Source of the DNA: Zeus faber
Taxonomy: Eukaryota > Chordata > Actinopteri > Zeiformes > Zeidae
Length of the DNA: 64,000 nucleotides
NCBI GenBank assembly: GCA_960531495.1
Contig: OY482862.1
Location: 1,570,378 to 1,634,377, forward strand
Reading direction: 5' to 3'
Made by a program: the position numbers and the translations under genes. The notes beneath the pieces are model-generated. The model was not told the origin of the DNA and made no database searches. It was given only the letters and a program-made list of their open reading frames with translations. Shown one piece after another: positions 1 through 9,786 of the stretch. Within the stretch, counting starts at the first letter, position 1, and every line of letters starts with the position of its first letter.

Positions 1-2508
1 GCACAATTGACAACTTGTTTGGATGATCTGGTTCTCCACTTTTAAATGATGTAAAAAAAAAATTGAAAGCCGCAAATTGACTCTAAAGTACGTGGTGGGT
101 CACATATACATATCTCAGTTAGCACAACACAATTTACAGTTCTGTCATTCAAACCATTTGATTATTATATTATTATATTATATATATTTGTGGTAATAAT
201 ATTTAAATCATTTAAAATTTTGAATTATTGAAGCATCATTATTATGATGCATCCTACTTCAGTTTACTTAATCATCTAGCACTGTCATTTGCAAATCCCA
301 ATCAAAAATGCTTGGTTGGCAAACCTCTCCGTGCTCTGACCTTTCTATTTTATCTTGCAGCTCAGCGAGGATGTCAGACCACTCCTCGACCAGCAGTTCT
401 TCCTCTTTTTCTTCCAGTGGCTGTGGTGCCACGTCGCACTCTTGCGCAGACCCAGAACACTTCTCAACTGGTTTATAATTCTGACAGACACCTCTGTATA
501 AACTCCAATTTGTTTCAACTACTCCTTTTTACCCTCGTGGTCAGACAAAAACCTACCCTGCCTGGAGGGAGAAGGGTCTAATTTAAATTGAAAAACTGTA
601 GGTGGATGTAGAGTTTGCATCATTTAGTCAGCCGAGAGAGAAATCTTAGCTGCGTTACGCACATATTTTTTCCAATCCAAGATTCGTCACTTTGAAACCC
701 ATTTTTTGATAACTTAAAAAAACCCTCCTTACTCCAGCTATCTTGTTTCTAAGTTTGTGTGTTTGTTCGATGGTTGTACTATAGCCTCCACTGTGAAAAT
801 TAGGGAGGCTGGGAGAGAGGATCTGGACATTGAACTATCCAAGGTTGCATGGGACAAGTTCAAGTTCATACGGTCATACATGCAGTGAAATGTCATGACA
901 CCCGGTGATAACGCCCAATAAGCTCTGTAAGCTCTAAAAATACTAAAATGTGCGTCACCGACAGTCCATCTATGATACAGGCCTGCTTCATGAACTGCAG
1001 AAACCAGCTGATCCAGTTTGACGTTGCCCACCGTCTTCACTATTCTAAACTCAGGTCGCACAAGATTCACCCCCTGTCTTGCCACTGTGCAATAGGTGTT
1101 AAGTGTCAAAGGGCACATTGTCTCACACCTTCTGGTTCTGCCCTCCACTAACTCGATTCTGGCCTAAAATATTTGACTGGTACTCAAAGGCCTTAAGACT
1201 AAATGAGGCATAAAGACTAATTTTGAGGGAACGGAAATCACCTTCTCCCCCTTCCTTCCAGAGATGGATGGCTGACATGATTTCATTCATACAGATGGAA
1301 AAATTCAGGTTTTTGAGGACTGACTCACTATAAAAATGTTCAGCTATCCGGGACCCATTATTAGCCTACCCAGATAAGGCTGGGGGAGGATGAGTAAAGC
1401 CCTGGTTATGCCTTTGCGCGCACTGCCCGCCTGGGATGCGCACGTCATTTATATCTGGCACATTCTCTGTTGCAATATTCTCAGAAACCATAGGTGGTGG
1501 CAAAGAGAAAGTACCAGGTGAAACAGGAAGGATTATAAACCTAGCTTAATTCACCCAGCGTATCGCCCATTGCCTTTGTTTGAGCTCCAGTGCATAGCAC
1601 TATTAGGACTGGTAGCACTTTAAGTTATTTCATATTATTTATTTATTTTATTTATTTTCTATTTTTGTCTTTCATTTTCTTTTTCATTTTTTATTGATTT
1701 GCTCATGTATTTATTTATTTTTCATACATGTTTGAGCCGACCTGTTATCTGACTGTTCCTGTTGATCTGTCTTATTGCTTGTGGAAACCCGCAAAATTAA
1801 ATATTGAAAAAAATAGGAGCAACAATGGAGGAGAGACTTCTTATCTGTGTTTCTTCTGAGATCCCTGAACTTTACAACACAACTTTAAAAGCACATCACT
1901 GGGAACTCCATTGCATTGAACTGGGATGCAGTGTTGAAATATAAAACAATGGGCGACAAAGCATAAGAACAGATTTTCAATTTCTTTCTACTTTCCTCCT
2001 ACTTCTTGGTGATGCATAGCCTTGATACCGATCAGATAAAAATCGGATCTGGGCCACTTGTAGTGTGAACGCAGCCGAATGCTAGCAGGAGAAGGGGCGT
2101 TAAGCAATCACACTCAACATGCACATTTATTTTGAGCGATACTATAAAGAAGCATTGTCCCTGAAAACTGTGTGTCTGCAGGGGGTACCCACGCCTCACA
2201 CTGCGACAGCAGCCTACTTCTAGGATCCACTTCTCCGAGCGTCTGTTATTCATAGTGTGCCGGGAAAAACAGATGGAGGAGCTAAATCAGTATTTGCCGG
2301 CCTCGGCGTTGTGTGCCCATCTGTTGAAAAGCAGCGACGGTGTTTCAGATCGCTTCAGGTAGATAAGAAGGACGGTCTCTGGCTTCAATTGCTCTCCACA
2401 GTCTGCAGCGCCTCGCTCTTTTTCAGTAGCTAGAGTAGAAAAAGCCATTTTCATCAAATGGCTACAGAAGTGTCTATTCCCCCTGCATTCAGAACGACTG
2501 AGGGAGAG
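1..2508. other. AT-rich non-coding DNA, no recognised gene
   Basis: No coding feature can be supported. Two modest open frames exist (228-581 plus, 738-1148 minus). Neither matches a family I know, and neither has a convincing start context or splice signals. Around 2040-2090 a phrase of the type 'tagtgtgaacgcagcc' resembles the ends of non-autonomous DNA transposons, and a similar phrase recurs near 27575. The stretch 1620-1720 is T-rich, low-complexity DNA. Confidence 0.5.
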
Positions 2509-2691
<183 letters not shown>

Positions 2692-3124
2692 TTTTCAAGT
2701 TCAGTCGATAAACACATATAGCACGCATCCACTAGAATTATATTGTTTTCTTTTTATTAAATATACATTTTGCGTCTTTTTACAATTAAGTGTGAATGCT
2801 TTTTTCAAGGCAGGATTGATGCTGTAATTATTTCCACATTTATTTCTTATCTTGTGTTTCTCTACAACAATTATTGTTATTTACGGGTTTGCACTTTCTT
2901 AGGTATGATTTGGTCACAGTAAGCAAAAGAAAAACTCCATATACACAGTGGCTGCTGGTGGTGGTATTGGGTGGGAGAACTAAATACAAGTCTACTATCT
3001 GTCAATAACTCACACTGCAAAATCACATTTCAAGGCCTCCACTTCAGAATGTGACTTTTATATGTTAACTTTTATACGGTTTTATAAAACAAGAAACAGG
3101 GTTTTCGATTAAGTATTCCAGCTC

Positions 3125-3345
3125 GTTCAGATTGTGTGATCCACTCGTGAATGATTCGTTCGTGGTTCATGAATTGAAACAAACAAGTTGAGAGTTACTA
3201 CGTCAAACTGCAGCCAGACAGGCTGAACTGAGTCAAAAACCTCGACTCACTATCATTATGCAACCTGCGATGCTATAAAAGGCTGATATGCAGAATGATT
3301 TGCAGAATGATTTGCAGAGCTCGGGGCTAGTGAGGAATTAGACTC
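3125..3345. repeat. Dispersed repeat, copy 1 (related to 46.9-47.3 kb)
   Basis: The block contains alternating cgttc/gattc phrases and a stretch reading approximately 'ccagacaggctgaactgag'. A close relative occurs at about 47040-47065 within similar surroundings (gaatgactc/gagtc-type phrases). Both are flanked by AT-rich DNA. This suggests two diverged copies of one non-autonomous transposon whose family I cannot name. Confidence 0.4.
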
Positions 3346-3818
3346 TCCGGCCCCAACCTGACATTTTATTTTTATTTTTTATTTTAAACTTATTTTCTAA
3401 TCTTTTTCTCAAAAATATGGGGAGGTCTTAGTTCTGTTTGCCAATTTACGCCAGGGGTGTAAGGCACCTGTGATTTGGTCTCTTTCAGTAAGGCATTAAT
3501 TCCCTAAGAGTACTGTGCTGTCATTCATCTGGCATCCTGACCTTTAGGAGGTGGGGGAGCGTGGGATGGAATTTTGCCCATGATCGATAAGGTATCACAG
3601 TCTTATGATGATTATATTGACCTGTGTGGCCCCGCACTCGGTAATTTTATTGTCATGTTAAGTTAGGTAAGCGCAAGTTCAGGGACCTGTCTCACAAAAC
3701 AGGATTTAGTAGTAAGCTAAGCTAACTTTAACACTTAGTTTTATCTAACCCTGGATGTACTGGAGCTTTATGTGTACATTGTACATTTGAAATATGGTGT
3801 GCCTCATGGCCTGCATGA

Positions 3819-3861
3819 GATGTTGTGTAGCCTTGTGCGTCGCACAAGGCTACACAACATC
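3819..3861. repeat. Perfect inverted repeat, 21-bp arms, 1-nt spacer
   Basis: Positions 3819-3839 and 3841-3861 are exact reverse complements separated by a single T at 3840. No T-run terminator or coding context accompanies it. Confidence 0.95.
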
Positions 3862-4719
3862 GACAACTTCACTACACGAGCTGCACATGCACAGTGCCAT
3901 GTGCATATAGATTGCTATGTTTACGACAAGTAACGACATATATACAGTAGTACAAGTAGTAGTTATAATAGGTCTAGGGCACAGTGATATATGAAACCGC
4001 CAACAAACTGTTTTTCAAAGATTAAGAACTTTGTGTTTTATCATGCCATAAAGGAATACCTCTTTGTAGTACATAAATCACTGGCAATAACATAATAAAC
4101 ACTTTATTGTATGTGCAAATCTGCTAAACTGTGTTTGTTTTGATGGCTGTTTGATCATAAATGGAAGTCAAGTCTGGCATTCACTACGCCTCTTGGCAAA
4201 TAGAACACTAGCTTTGTAGAGGGTGTATTTACTTTTACTATATCTCTGACAGAAAATCAGCTGTTCCACACGGGTTCAAAGAGATCATTTACGAGGATGG
4301 TTAGAATGGGCTGGCATACTCTAATGATCTGAGGAACTGTGCCGGAAAGGGTCAACCAAGCTGATCCAAGGAGACGTGTCAGATAAAGATCTGTCTTCTG
4401 TATATAATACATATTTGTTTATAAAAAAGGACTCTGGGGGTGGAAGGTGCAACCACAAGAAGAAACATATGTGCAAAGTTATAAATCAATTTGGTTTAAA
4501 CATTGAGGGCAAAGGGTAAAAAGATTGCATCCCATAAGATTTTAACAGATATTATATTTTTGTGTATTATATTAGCTCTTAGTCTTATATAAACATATAT
4601 GTTTTTAGATCAGATAGTGTCACTGCTTCCAGTTGATTGAGCCATATTTGTTATGTTCATTTCAAACAATTAAAGTCTGAGTAGATCATTTCTTTTTACT
4701 TCTTTTCGCAGTTTAAAGA

Positions 4720-5091
4720 GCCTTGGGGTGGTCATAGGCCTGGATTTCATTGGACCACTTTACATTACATTACATTTAGCAGACGCTTTTATCCAAAGCG
4801 ACTTACAATTGTTCAAACACCGACGGACGCAGCAATCAGGAGCAATGAGGGGTTAAGTGTCTTGCTCAAGGACACTACAGCATGCTAGCAGGAGGAGCCT
4901 GGGATTGAACCAGCAACCTTTAGATTACTAGATCACCAGCTCTACCTCCTGAGCTACCATCCCACGACCACTTCATGAGACTGTCTGCCTCTGCAGTCAA
5001 AGACTGCAACTGAAGTGTTGAGAGCAGTCACTGACATAATGTATGCCTTTGGGATGGTTAGGAAGATTAATATTGACCAGGGCAAAACATT
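4720..5091 (+). pseudogene. Retroelement integrase core fragment, split by a SINE
   Basis: Before the SINE, one frame reads a phrase ending in LDFIGPL, the usual first-Asp region of an rve (DDE) integrase core. After the SINE, a frame reads SKTATEVLRAVTDIMYAFG and then IDQGKTFVNH, the second-Asp region (D-Q-G). About twenty residues normally lying between these blocks are missing and the two parts are in different frames, so this is a dead fragment. The third catalytic residue (Glu) is absent, because the fragment stops at the junction with the 0.4-kb repeat at 5092. A Gypsy-type or Ginger/GIN-type integrase would both fit, and I cannot choose between them. Confidence 0.6.
4761..4965 (-). mobile_element. 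tRNA-derived SINE with L2-type tail, copy 1
   Basis: On the minus strand the element opens with a tRNA-like head (phrase 'tggtagctcaggaggtagag', an A-box-like block, then a B-box-like block near 'ggttcaatccc'). It closes with 'gctttggataaaagcgtctg' followed by TGTAA repeats. The 8-bp sequence gaccactt occurs on both sides (4753-4760 and 4966-4973), a clear target-site duplication. The insertion splits the integrase fragment above. A second copy in the other orientation lies at 32236-32434. Confidence 0.9.
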
Positions 5092-5514
5092 TGTGAACCA
5101 CCGCAGGAAAACCCGCATTGTCACGCATTTCTAAACTAGCCAGGAGCAGCCAAATGAGTTGAAAAGACCTTTCGAGAAGTAAAATTAGATTTTTCCAGAT
5201 TTGTGTTCCTTTGTGTTTTTTTTTTAATCTCTCAATGTTTTTTCAAAGCCGAGTTTGATTTATAAATAATAGGAAAATGTTAAACCTTGGAGTTATATCT
5301 TCCCGTTAGATTACATGGGGAAACAAAGTTCACTTACCAAGATGCTGAACAGTGCAAACGCCAATCAATCATTTCCTTTAAAGCGACTGTCCAGGTGAAA
5401 GTCATTCCTCCATATTCCATGTGATGTGAAGTCACAATGTGAACCATTTTGATAGAGTTCAACCTTTAAATCGTACTACTTTTACACACAAACTGAGACA
5501 TTATTGTGTAGGGG
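5092..5514. repeat. 0.4-kb repeat R, copy 1
   Basis: This block aligns by eye over its whole length with 8707-9112 in the same orientation. Shared phrases include 'ccaggagcagccaaat', 'gagtttgatttataaata' and 'catgtgatgtgaagtcacaa'. It ends abruptly where the Gmr1-like copy A begins. In copy 2 the repeat runs on into a small open frame at 9199, so R may be the 5' non-coding part of an unidentified transposon. Confidence 0.85.
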
Positions 5515-6652
5515 CCACTCGGTCCCCTCTACCTCCTGGGACAAAACCGCACCCGACTCTCTGTCCAATGCATTGGACTGCAGACAGAAAGGAAGAGAGA
5601 AGTTAGGGTTAAAGAGCACTGGCTTCCCCATACCAGATGACTTTACCTTCACAAACACCTGCTGGCACTTCTCTGAACACTGGACCGGATCTGGAGCACC
5701 CTTTCGAGTTAAGTCGGACAAGGCACTCGTTAGCTCGGATAAGTCGGATACAAACCTCCTATTGTAGCCGGGCAGCCACAGGAACTGTTTCACCTCCGTC
5801 TTGGTCTTGGGTCTTGGCGTGTTCGCAACTGCAGCGGTTTTATCAAGTTGGGGCTGGACCAGGCCTTCACTCAAGTGGTACCCCAAATAATTAACCTCCC
5901 TCCATCCCACAGCACACTTCTGGTGGTGACCCCCGGCTACCTCAGGGATGCACTGCACCCACATGCTGCATATGCCTTTCCAGGTGTTGCTGTGAATGAT
6001 TACATTGTCTCGGTAGGCCGTGGTGTATGCTACATGCAGAGCATACACCAGTGCCCCAGCCTCTGAAAGGAGGCTGGGGCACTGAACAACCCAAACAGAA
6101 GTGTGCAAAAGTGGCACAACCAGAACGGAGTGAAGGACACTGATCCTTGGATTCCTGAGACAAGGGAATCTGCCAGGAGCCCTTGGTTGAATCCAGTGTC
6201 GTGAAAAAACGAGCCGTACCTAACCGAAGTTCATCAACCCGGGGCAATGGGTTGGCATTGAACTTTGACGCTTCAGTAGTCTGCGCAGAACCGGACCAAC
6301 CCATTGGGCTTACTCACCTGCATGATGGGGATAGACCAGTCACTCATTGACTCACTCCTTCACCCCCATTTCCAGCATGGTCTCTAATTCCACCTAGGTG
6401 GTCTTGCCGTTTTTATGTTCGGCAGGCGATACGGCCAAGAGCGCGCCCTCACGCCTGAGGTGGTCTCCACATGGTGGTGTAATAGGGTCGTGAGGCCTGG
6501 GCAGGAGGAGAAAAAATCAAATAAGCGACGCTGAAGTGCGGCCTCGGAATTGTCTGAGCCAAGCCCCCCGGTTGTATAAGAGGCGCTGCTGTTCCTGAAC
6601 CGGGAGCAAATTCTCCCGTGAGTGATAATGACCGAATCAACGCGTGGTCCAT
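5515..6652 (-). pseudogene. RT-RNase H of Gmr1-like copy A
   Basis: The minus strand encodes in several frames an RT (FFTTLDSTKGSWQIPLS, then a YxDD block, then CSMWVQC) and the start of RNase H (KTKTEVKQFLWLPGYNRRF, then GAVLSQEVEGTEWP). The catalytic YLDD motif reads YRDN here, so the active site is lost. A 15-bp-arm inverted repeat at 6049-6084 replaces the segment just before that motif. The frame is truncated in RNase H at about 5512. Confidence 0.75.
6049..6084. repeat. Perfect inverted repeat, 15-bp arms, 6-nt spacer
   Basis: Positions 6049-6063 and 6070-6084 are exact reverse complements around the spacer 6064-6069. It lies in the RT of Gmr1-like copy A, where related copies have ordinary coding sequence, so one arm is an inverted copy of the other. 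A second 9-bp pair (6022-6030 / 6041-6049) abuts it. Confidence 0.95.
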
Positions 6653-7440
6653 AACATACTGAATCTCGTTCTTAGTGGTGCAAGAACCTTCCTTCTAGTT
6701 TCTTTCCTTAGGTCTAGCATTTCCCGGAGTCTCCTGCCAAAGAGGAGTTCAAATGGATAAAATCCCGTGGAGGCCTGGGGAACCTCCTCACCACAAATTA
6801 TAGGGGATAATAACAATGCAAATAACAACTTATCCCAATTTCGGTTATCGTCGTGAACGAACTCCCAAATCATGTATTTCAGCGTTTTATTAAAGCGCTC
6901 CACCAGACTGTCAGTCTGGGGATGGTAAACACTGGTCCGAGTTGAGCGGATGCCCAGTAACTCGTAAAGTTCCCGAAGTGTACATGACATAAAAGAAGTG
7001 GCATGGTCAATAAGGATTTCCTTCGGAATCACAACTTGGGAGTTGACCTGAAACAGTACCTGTGCCGCACTTTTGGCCGTAATACTGTGCAATGGCACCA
7101 CCTGGGGGTACCAGATTGCGTAATCCACTCAGACTGACACAAAACGAGACCCGCGGGCACTTCGGTCTAACAGCCTGATGAGGTCCATACTGAATATTTC
7201 GAATGGGACCTTGACTAGGGAGAAAAGCCCCACCTGCTCTTTTGGCATACCCGGAGGGTTTACTAATTGCCACTCGGGGCACGCGTGCACCATTTACGGA
7301 CATCTGCCCGGCCAATGCCTATGCCTGGCCAATATAAGCAGGCCATTATCCGCAGCCATGTTTTATCGTGACCAAGGCGACTGGTCATCGGGTTATGGTG
7401 AGCCGCCTGGAAGAGCACACCACGCAATACTCAAATCTCC
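6637..7440 (-). pseudogene. Integrase of Gmr1-like copy A
   Basis: In broken frames the minus strand shows the region after an HHCC zinc finger and then the DDE core. One open frame (7128-6637) contains LIDHATSFMS around the second acidic position, then the conserved YHPQTDSLVERFNKTLK with the catalytic Glu, then WDKLLFALLL. Frames upstream (7315-7007) carry pieces of the first part. Integrase inserts the cDNA into host DNA. Here it cannot be translated whole. It lies 5' of the RT, the reverse of ordinary Gypsy order. Confidence 0.75.
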
Positions 7441-7450
7441 TTACCCACTG

Positions 7451-7816
7451 TTAAGGCACTTCCCCAGCCTCTCTCATCAATGCGGCAAACCCTGGCCAAT
7501 CCGTGCCCAAAATCAGGGAGTGTGACAGGTGGGAACTAACCACAGCCTGTACCCTATGCTTTTTTCCCTTTATCACCAATTTCAAGCCGGACCGCCGGAT
7601 ACGTGTGAATATCATGCACACAACAAATGCACACAACAAATTTCTCCCCAAGAGGCTTCCACCCAAGCCCAGGGTTGAACCAAGCATTGCCGGATAATCG
7701 TCCAGCAAAACCTGGCAGCGGAGGAAGTCTCGCTCCTCCTCCAGGTCCGCGAGTCGCTTCCGCAGCTCGCAGATCGGCTCCGGGGCGCCTTTCACTTGGT
7801 GCCCTCCCCCTCCCAT
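7451..7816 (-). pseudogene. Gag N-terminus joined to protease remnant, copy A
   Basis: An open frame on the minus strand begins at an ATG that overlaps the end of the primer-binding site (7816). The first roughly 40 residues are rich in charged heptad-like residues (ELRKRLADLEEERDFL), which suggests a short coiled coil. The later part reads VVSSHLSHSLILGTDWPGF, matching the ILG-D-W block after the active site of this group's aspartic protease. Most of gag and the protease active-site triad are missing, so the frame reflects an internal deletion and is not a natural protein. Assignment as protease rests on resemblance alone. Confidence 0.5.
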
Positions 7817-7834
7817 GTCCTTGTTCAGGCGCCA
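7817..7834 (-). other. Primer-binding site, tRNA-Lys type
   Basis: The minus strand reads TGGCGCCTGAACAAGGAC directly downstream of the LTR end. It matches the well-known lysine tRNA (Lys3) primer-binding site at 16 of 18 positions. It starts with TGG, as expected for pairing with the CCA end of a tRNA. Confidence 0.7.
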
Positions 7835-7837
7835 CTT

Positions 7838-8100
7838 GGGGGAGTCTCTGCCCACTGGTAGGAGTTTAGGGAGGGAGACAGAGTCTTTCTGGCCGTGGGT
7901 TGCCGACATGGTTAGAGTTTTTATTATAATACTGAACAAAAAGGCTCACTGGCTATAAGGATAAATAATAAACAATTTGTGTTTGGGTGCAGGAGGAATA
8001 ATTTTCCAGTTTGGCTCCTGGTCAGATGATGAGCCCGTGCTCCGATCCCCTTCCGCATTTCCTGCCGCCCCAATACCTTAAGAAGCAAAACCCCTTACCT
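7838..8100 (-). repeat. 5' LTR remnant of Gmr1-like copy A
   Basis: On the minus strand this holds a polyadenylation signal (AATAAA, plus-strand coordinates 7920-7925). The stretch around it ('agtgagcctttttgtt', then 'gtcggc', then 'tctccctccc') is also found next to copy B (about 11325-11405) and, weaker, next to copy C (about 18190-18290). The LTR ends with CA just before the primer-binding site. The upstream limit is a guess. Confidence 0.55.
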
Positions 8101-8706
8101 AGTTGGTAATGTTAGTGGGGCAAGCGTGAATTGAGACAGATGCATAGGATTTTATTCAAAATGTATGTGACAATAGAATCTAAGCTCCAGTGCAAGCATT
8201 CAAAGCTGTTTTCTGTCATTTGAGTTGAGTGACAGATGACAGCAGGCATTGCTGGGAGACTCACTGTCAACTGCACTCTCTAGAGAGAAATCTGAGACCA
8301 TATATAGTGCAGATCTATATTAATAATTAATTGAACAAAAATGCATTTTAATTTTACTAACTTTTTACTTGAACATTAAGCAAACGGGACAGCCTTGTAT
8401 GTAAGTGGATCTATAAATTTTGTTTTATGACAAATGCTCAGTGAGCAAGTGCTTTCAGACTAAAGGTTAAAGCACTAATTTGTGCATCCAATATAGCTGT
8501 CCTAAAACTTATTGTAAGTGGCTAGAGCATTTCATCTGCATTTTCCACTGTGTATTCCCCACTAATTTAAATAATATTTTATGGCCTTTTGCATGGCTAG
8601 GCAATGACAGAAAGGGCCGACAAAATAATTAGGCACAAAAGACTCATTCAGTTTCAGCCTCATTAATTTGTAGTGAAAATAAATGGATTCATAAAAAATA
8701 TATATA
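8101..8706. other. Non-coding DNA between Gmr1-like copy A and repeat R copy 2
   Basis: AT-rich sequence without open frames or recognisable repeats. I see nothing I can name. Confidence 0.5.
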
Positions 8707-9112
8707 TGTGACCCACTGCAGCAGAACCTGCATTGTTGCACATTTTTTTAAATCACCAGGAGCAGCCAAATAAGTTGAAAAAACCTAACTAGAAGAAAAA
8801 ATAGATTTTTAGAGATTCCTTTGTATTTTTTTATCACTCAATGTATTTTCTAAACTGAGTTTGATTTATAAATAGTAGAAAAATGGTGGAGTTAAATATT
8901 CCCGTTACATTACATGCGGAAACACAGTTCACTCACCGAGACGCTGAACAGCGCTGAATAACGCAGATTTCCTTTAAAGCAACCATCCAGATGAAAATCA
9001 TTCCTCCATATTCCATGTGATGTGAAGTCACAATGTGAAACAGTTTTGAAAGAGTTCAATTTTTAAATCTTACTACTTTTACACACAAACTGAGACATAA
9101 TTGTGTAGGGGG
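8707..9112. repeat. 0.4-kb repeat R, copy 2
   Basis: Same orientation as copy 1 (5092-5514), with scattered substitutions and short indels. Its left edge begins 'tgtgacccac' after a TATA tract. Its right edge runs on into DNA not shared with copy 1. Confidence 0.85.
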
Positions 9113-9198
9113 CATATACAAACGAATAGGTAATGCTAATGTCACTTCTGTAAACAAGACGAGGATCCGGTTTCACTTGTCTGTGAATATTTTCACAT

Positions 9199-9459
9199 GT
9201 GGAATATTTGGAATATGAAATGGAATATTTTCAAGAATCAACCGGAGCGGACGATACGGAAGAAGTTGATGACGTGATGAAGTCTGTTGAGGTTGGTGCA
9301 GATTATGAACAAGTAGCAATGGACAAGATTCTCAAGTTTTTCTGCAAATGCAGCCAGGGGCGAAAAAGAAAAAATAATAATTGGCAGCCCCAAACCGGCT
9401 CTCAGAGTTTAGTTGGGGTAGGTTTCGCTACAAGTGGAATAATAGACAATAGATACTAA
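9199..9459 (+). CDS. Small hypothetical ORF, possible transposon protein N-terminus
   Basis: An 86-residue open frame follows repeat R copy 2 at a distance of about 90 bp. The first 50 residues are acidic (YLEYEMEYFQES, DDTEEVDDVM). These are followed by ILKFFCKCSQGRKRKNNN, a C-x-C pair next to a basic patch. That acidic-then-Cys/basic layout occurs at the N-termini of some fish transposon proteins, but I do not recognise the family. The frame ends next to AT-rich microsatellite DNA, so if real it is truncated. It may be chance. Confidence 0.25.
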   Translation: MEYLEYEMEYFQESTGADDTEEVDDVMKSVEVGADYEQVAMDKILKFFCKCSQGRKRKNNNWQPQTGSQSLVGVGFATSGIIDNRY

Positions 9460-9489
9460 GTCCACATAATAACTCCAAGATCGTTGAAG

Positions 9490-9507
9490 ATATTTGGCAT
9501 ACGCCAA

Positions 9508-9541
<34 letters not shown>

Positions 9542-9570
9542 CATATATATATCATATATATATATATCAT
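9490..9570. repeat. AT-rich microsatellite with hairpin
   Basis: A 9-bp-arm inverted repeat (9490-9498 / 9503-9511) runs into (TA)n with CATCA interruptions to about 9570. Confidence 0.9.
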
Positions 9571-9786
9571 ACCCTGAAACAGTGGAGGAGAGTGAATAAT
9601 TAAATAAAGCAACAGCGAAGAAAAGGGACATAGGAAAGTTGCCATTAAATCTGAACAGCAGCGAGATACATGTGCAGCATGTGATAATAATACTATGAAC
9701 AGAGTTAATACTCATTTAGGTTTCATGTCACAGCTACGAAAGCTGTACCATCACTGTGGAGACAACAGACTCTTGCCACTCTGTAC

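Larger units (their letters stand above)
5512..8100 (-). mobile_element. Gmr1-like Ty3/Gypsy retrotransposon, copy A (degenerate)
   Basis: Read on the minus strand the order is LTR remnant, primer-binding site, short gag/protease remnant, integrase, linker, reverse transcriptase and RNase H. The domains are Gypsy-like in sequence, but integrase precedes RT. That order is known from the Gmr1 group of deuterostome Gypsy elements described from cod and other animals. The copy has many stops and frameshifts and is cut off inside RNase H at the boundary with repeat R. No 3' LTR is seen next to it. Three other remnants of this group lie in the window. Confidence 0.8.

Noticed and set aside
738-1148. 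136-codon minus-strand frame
   Set aside because: No recognisable motif, no family resemblance that I trust, and an overlapping plus-strand frame of similar quality. Left as unannotated DNA.
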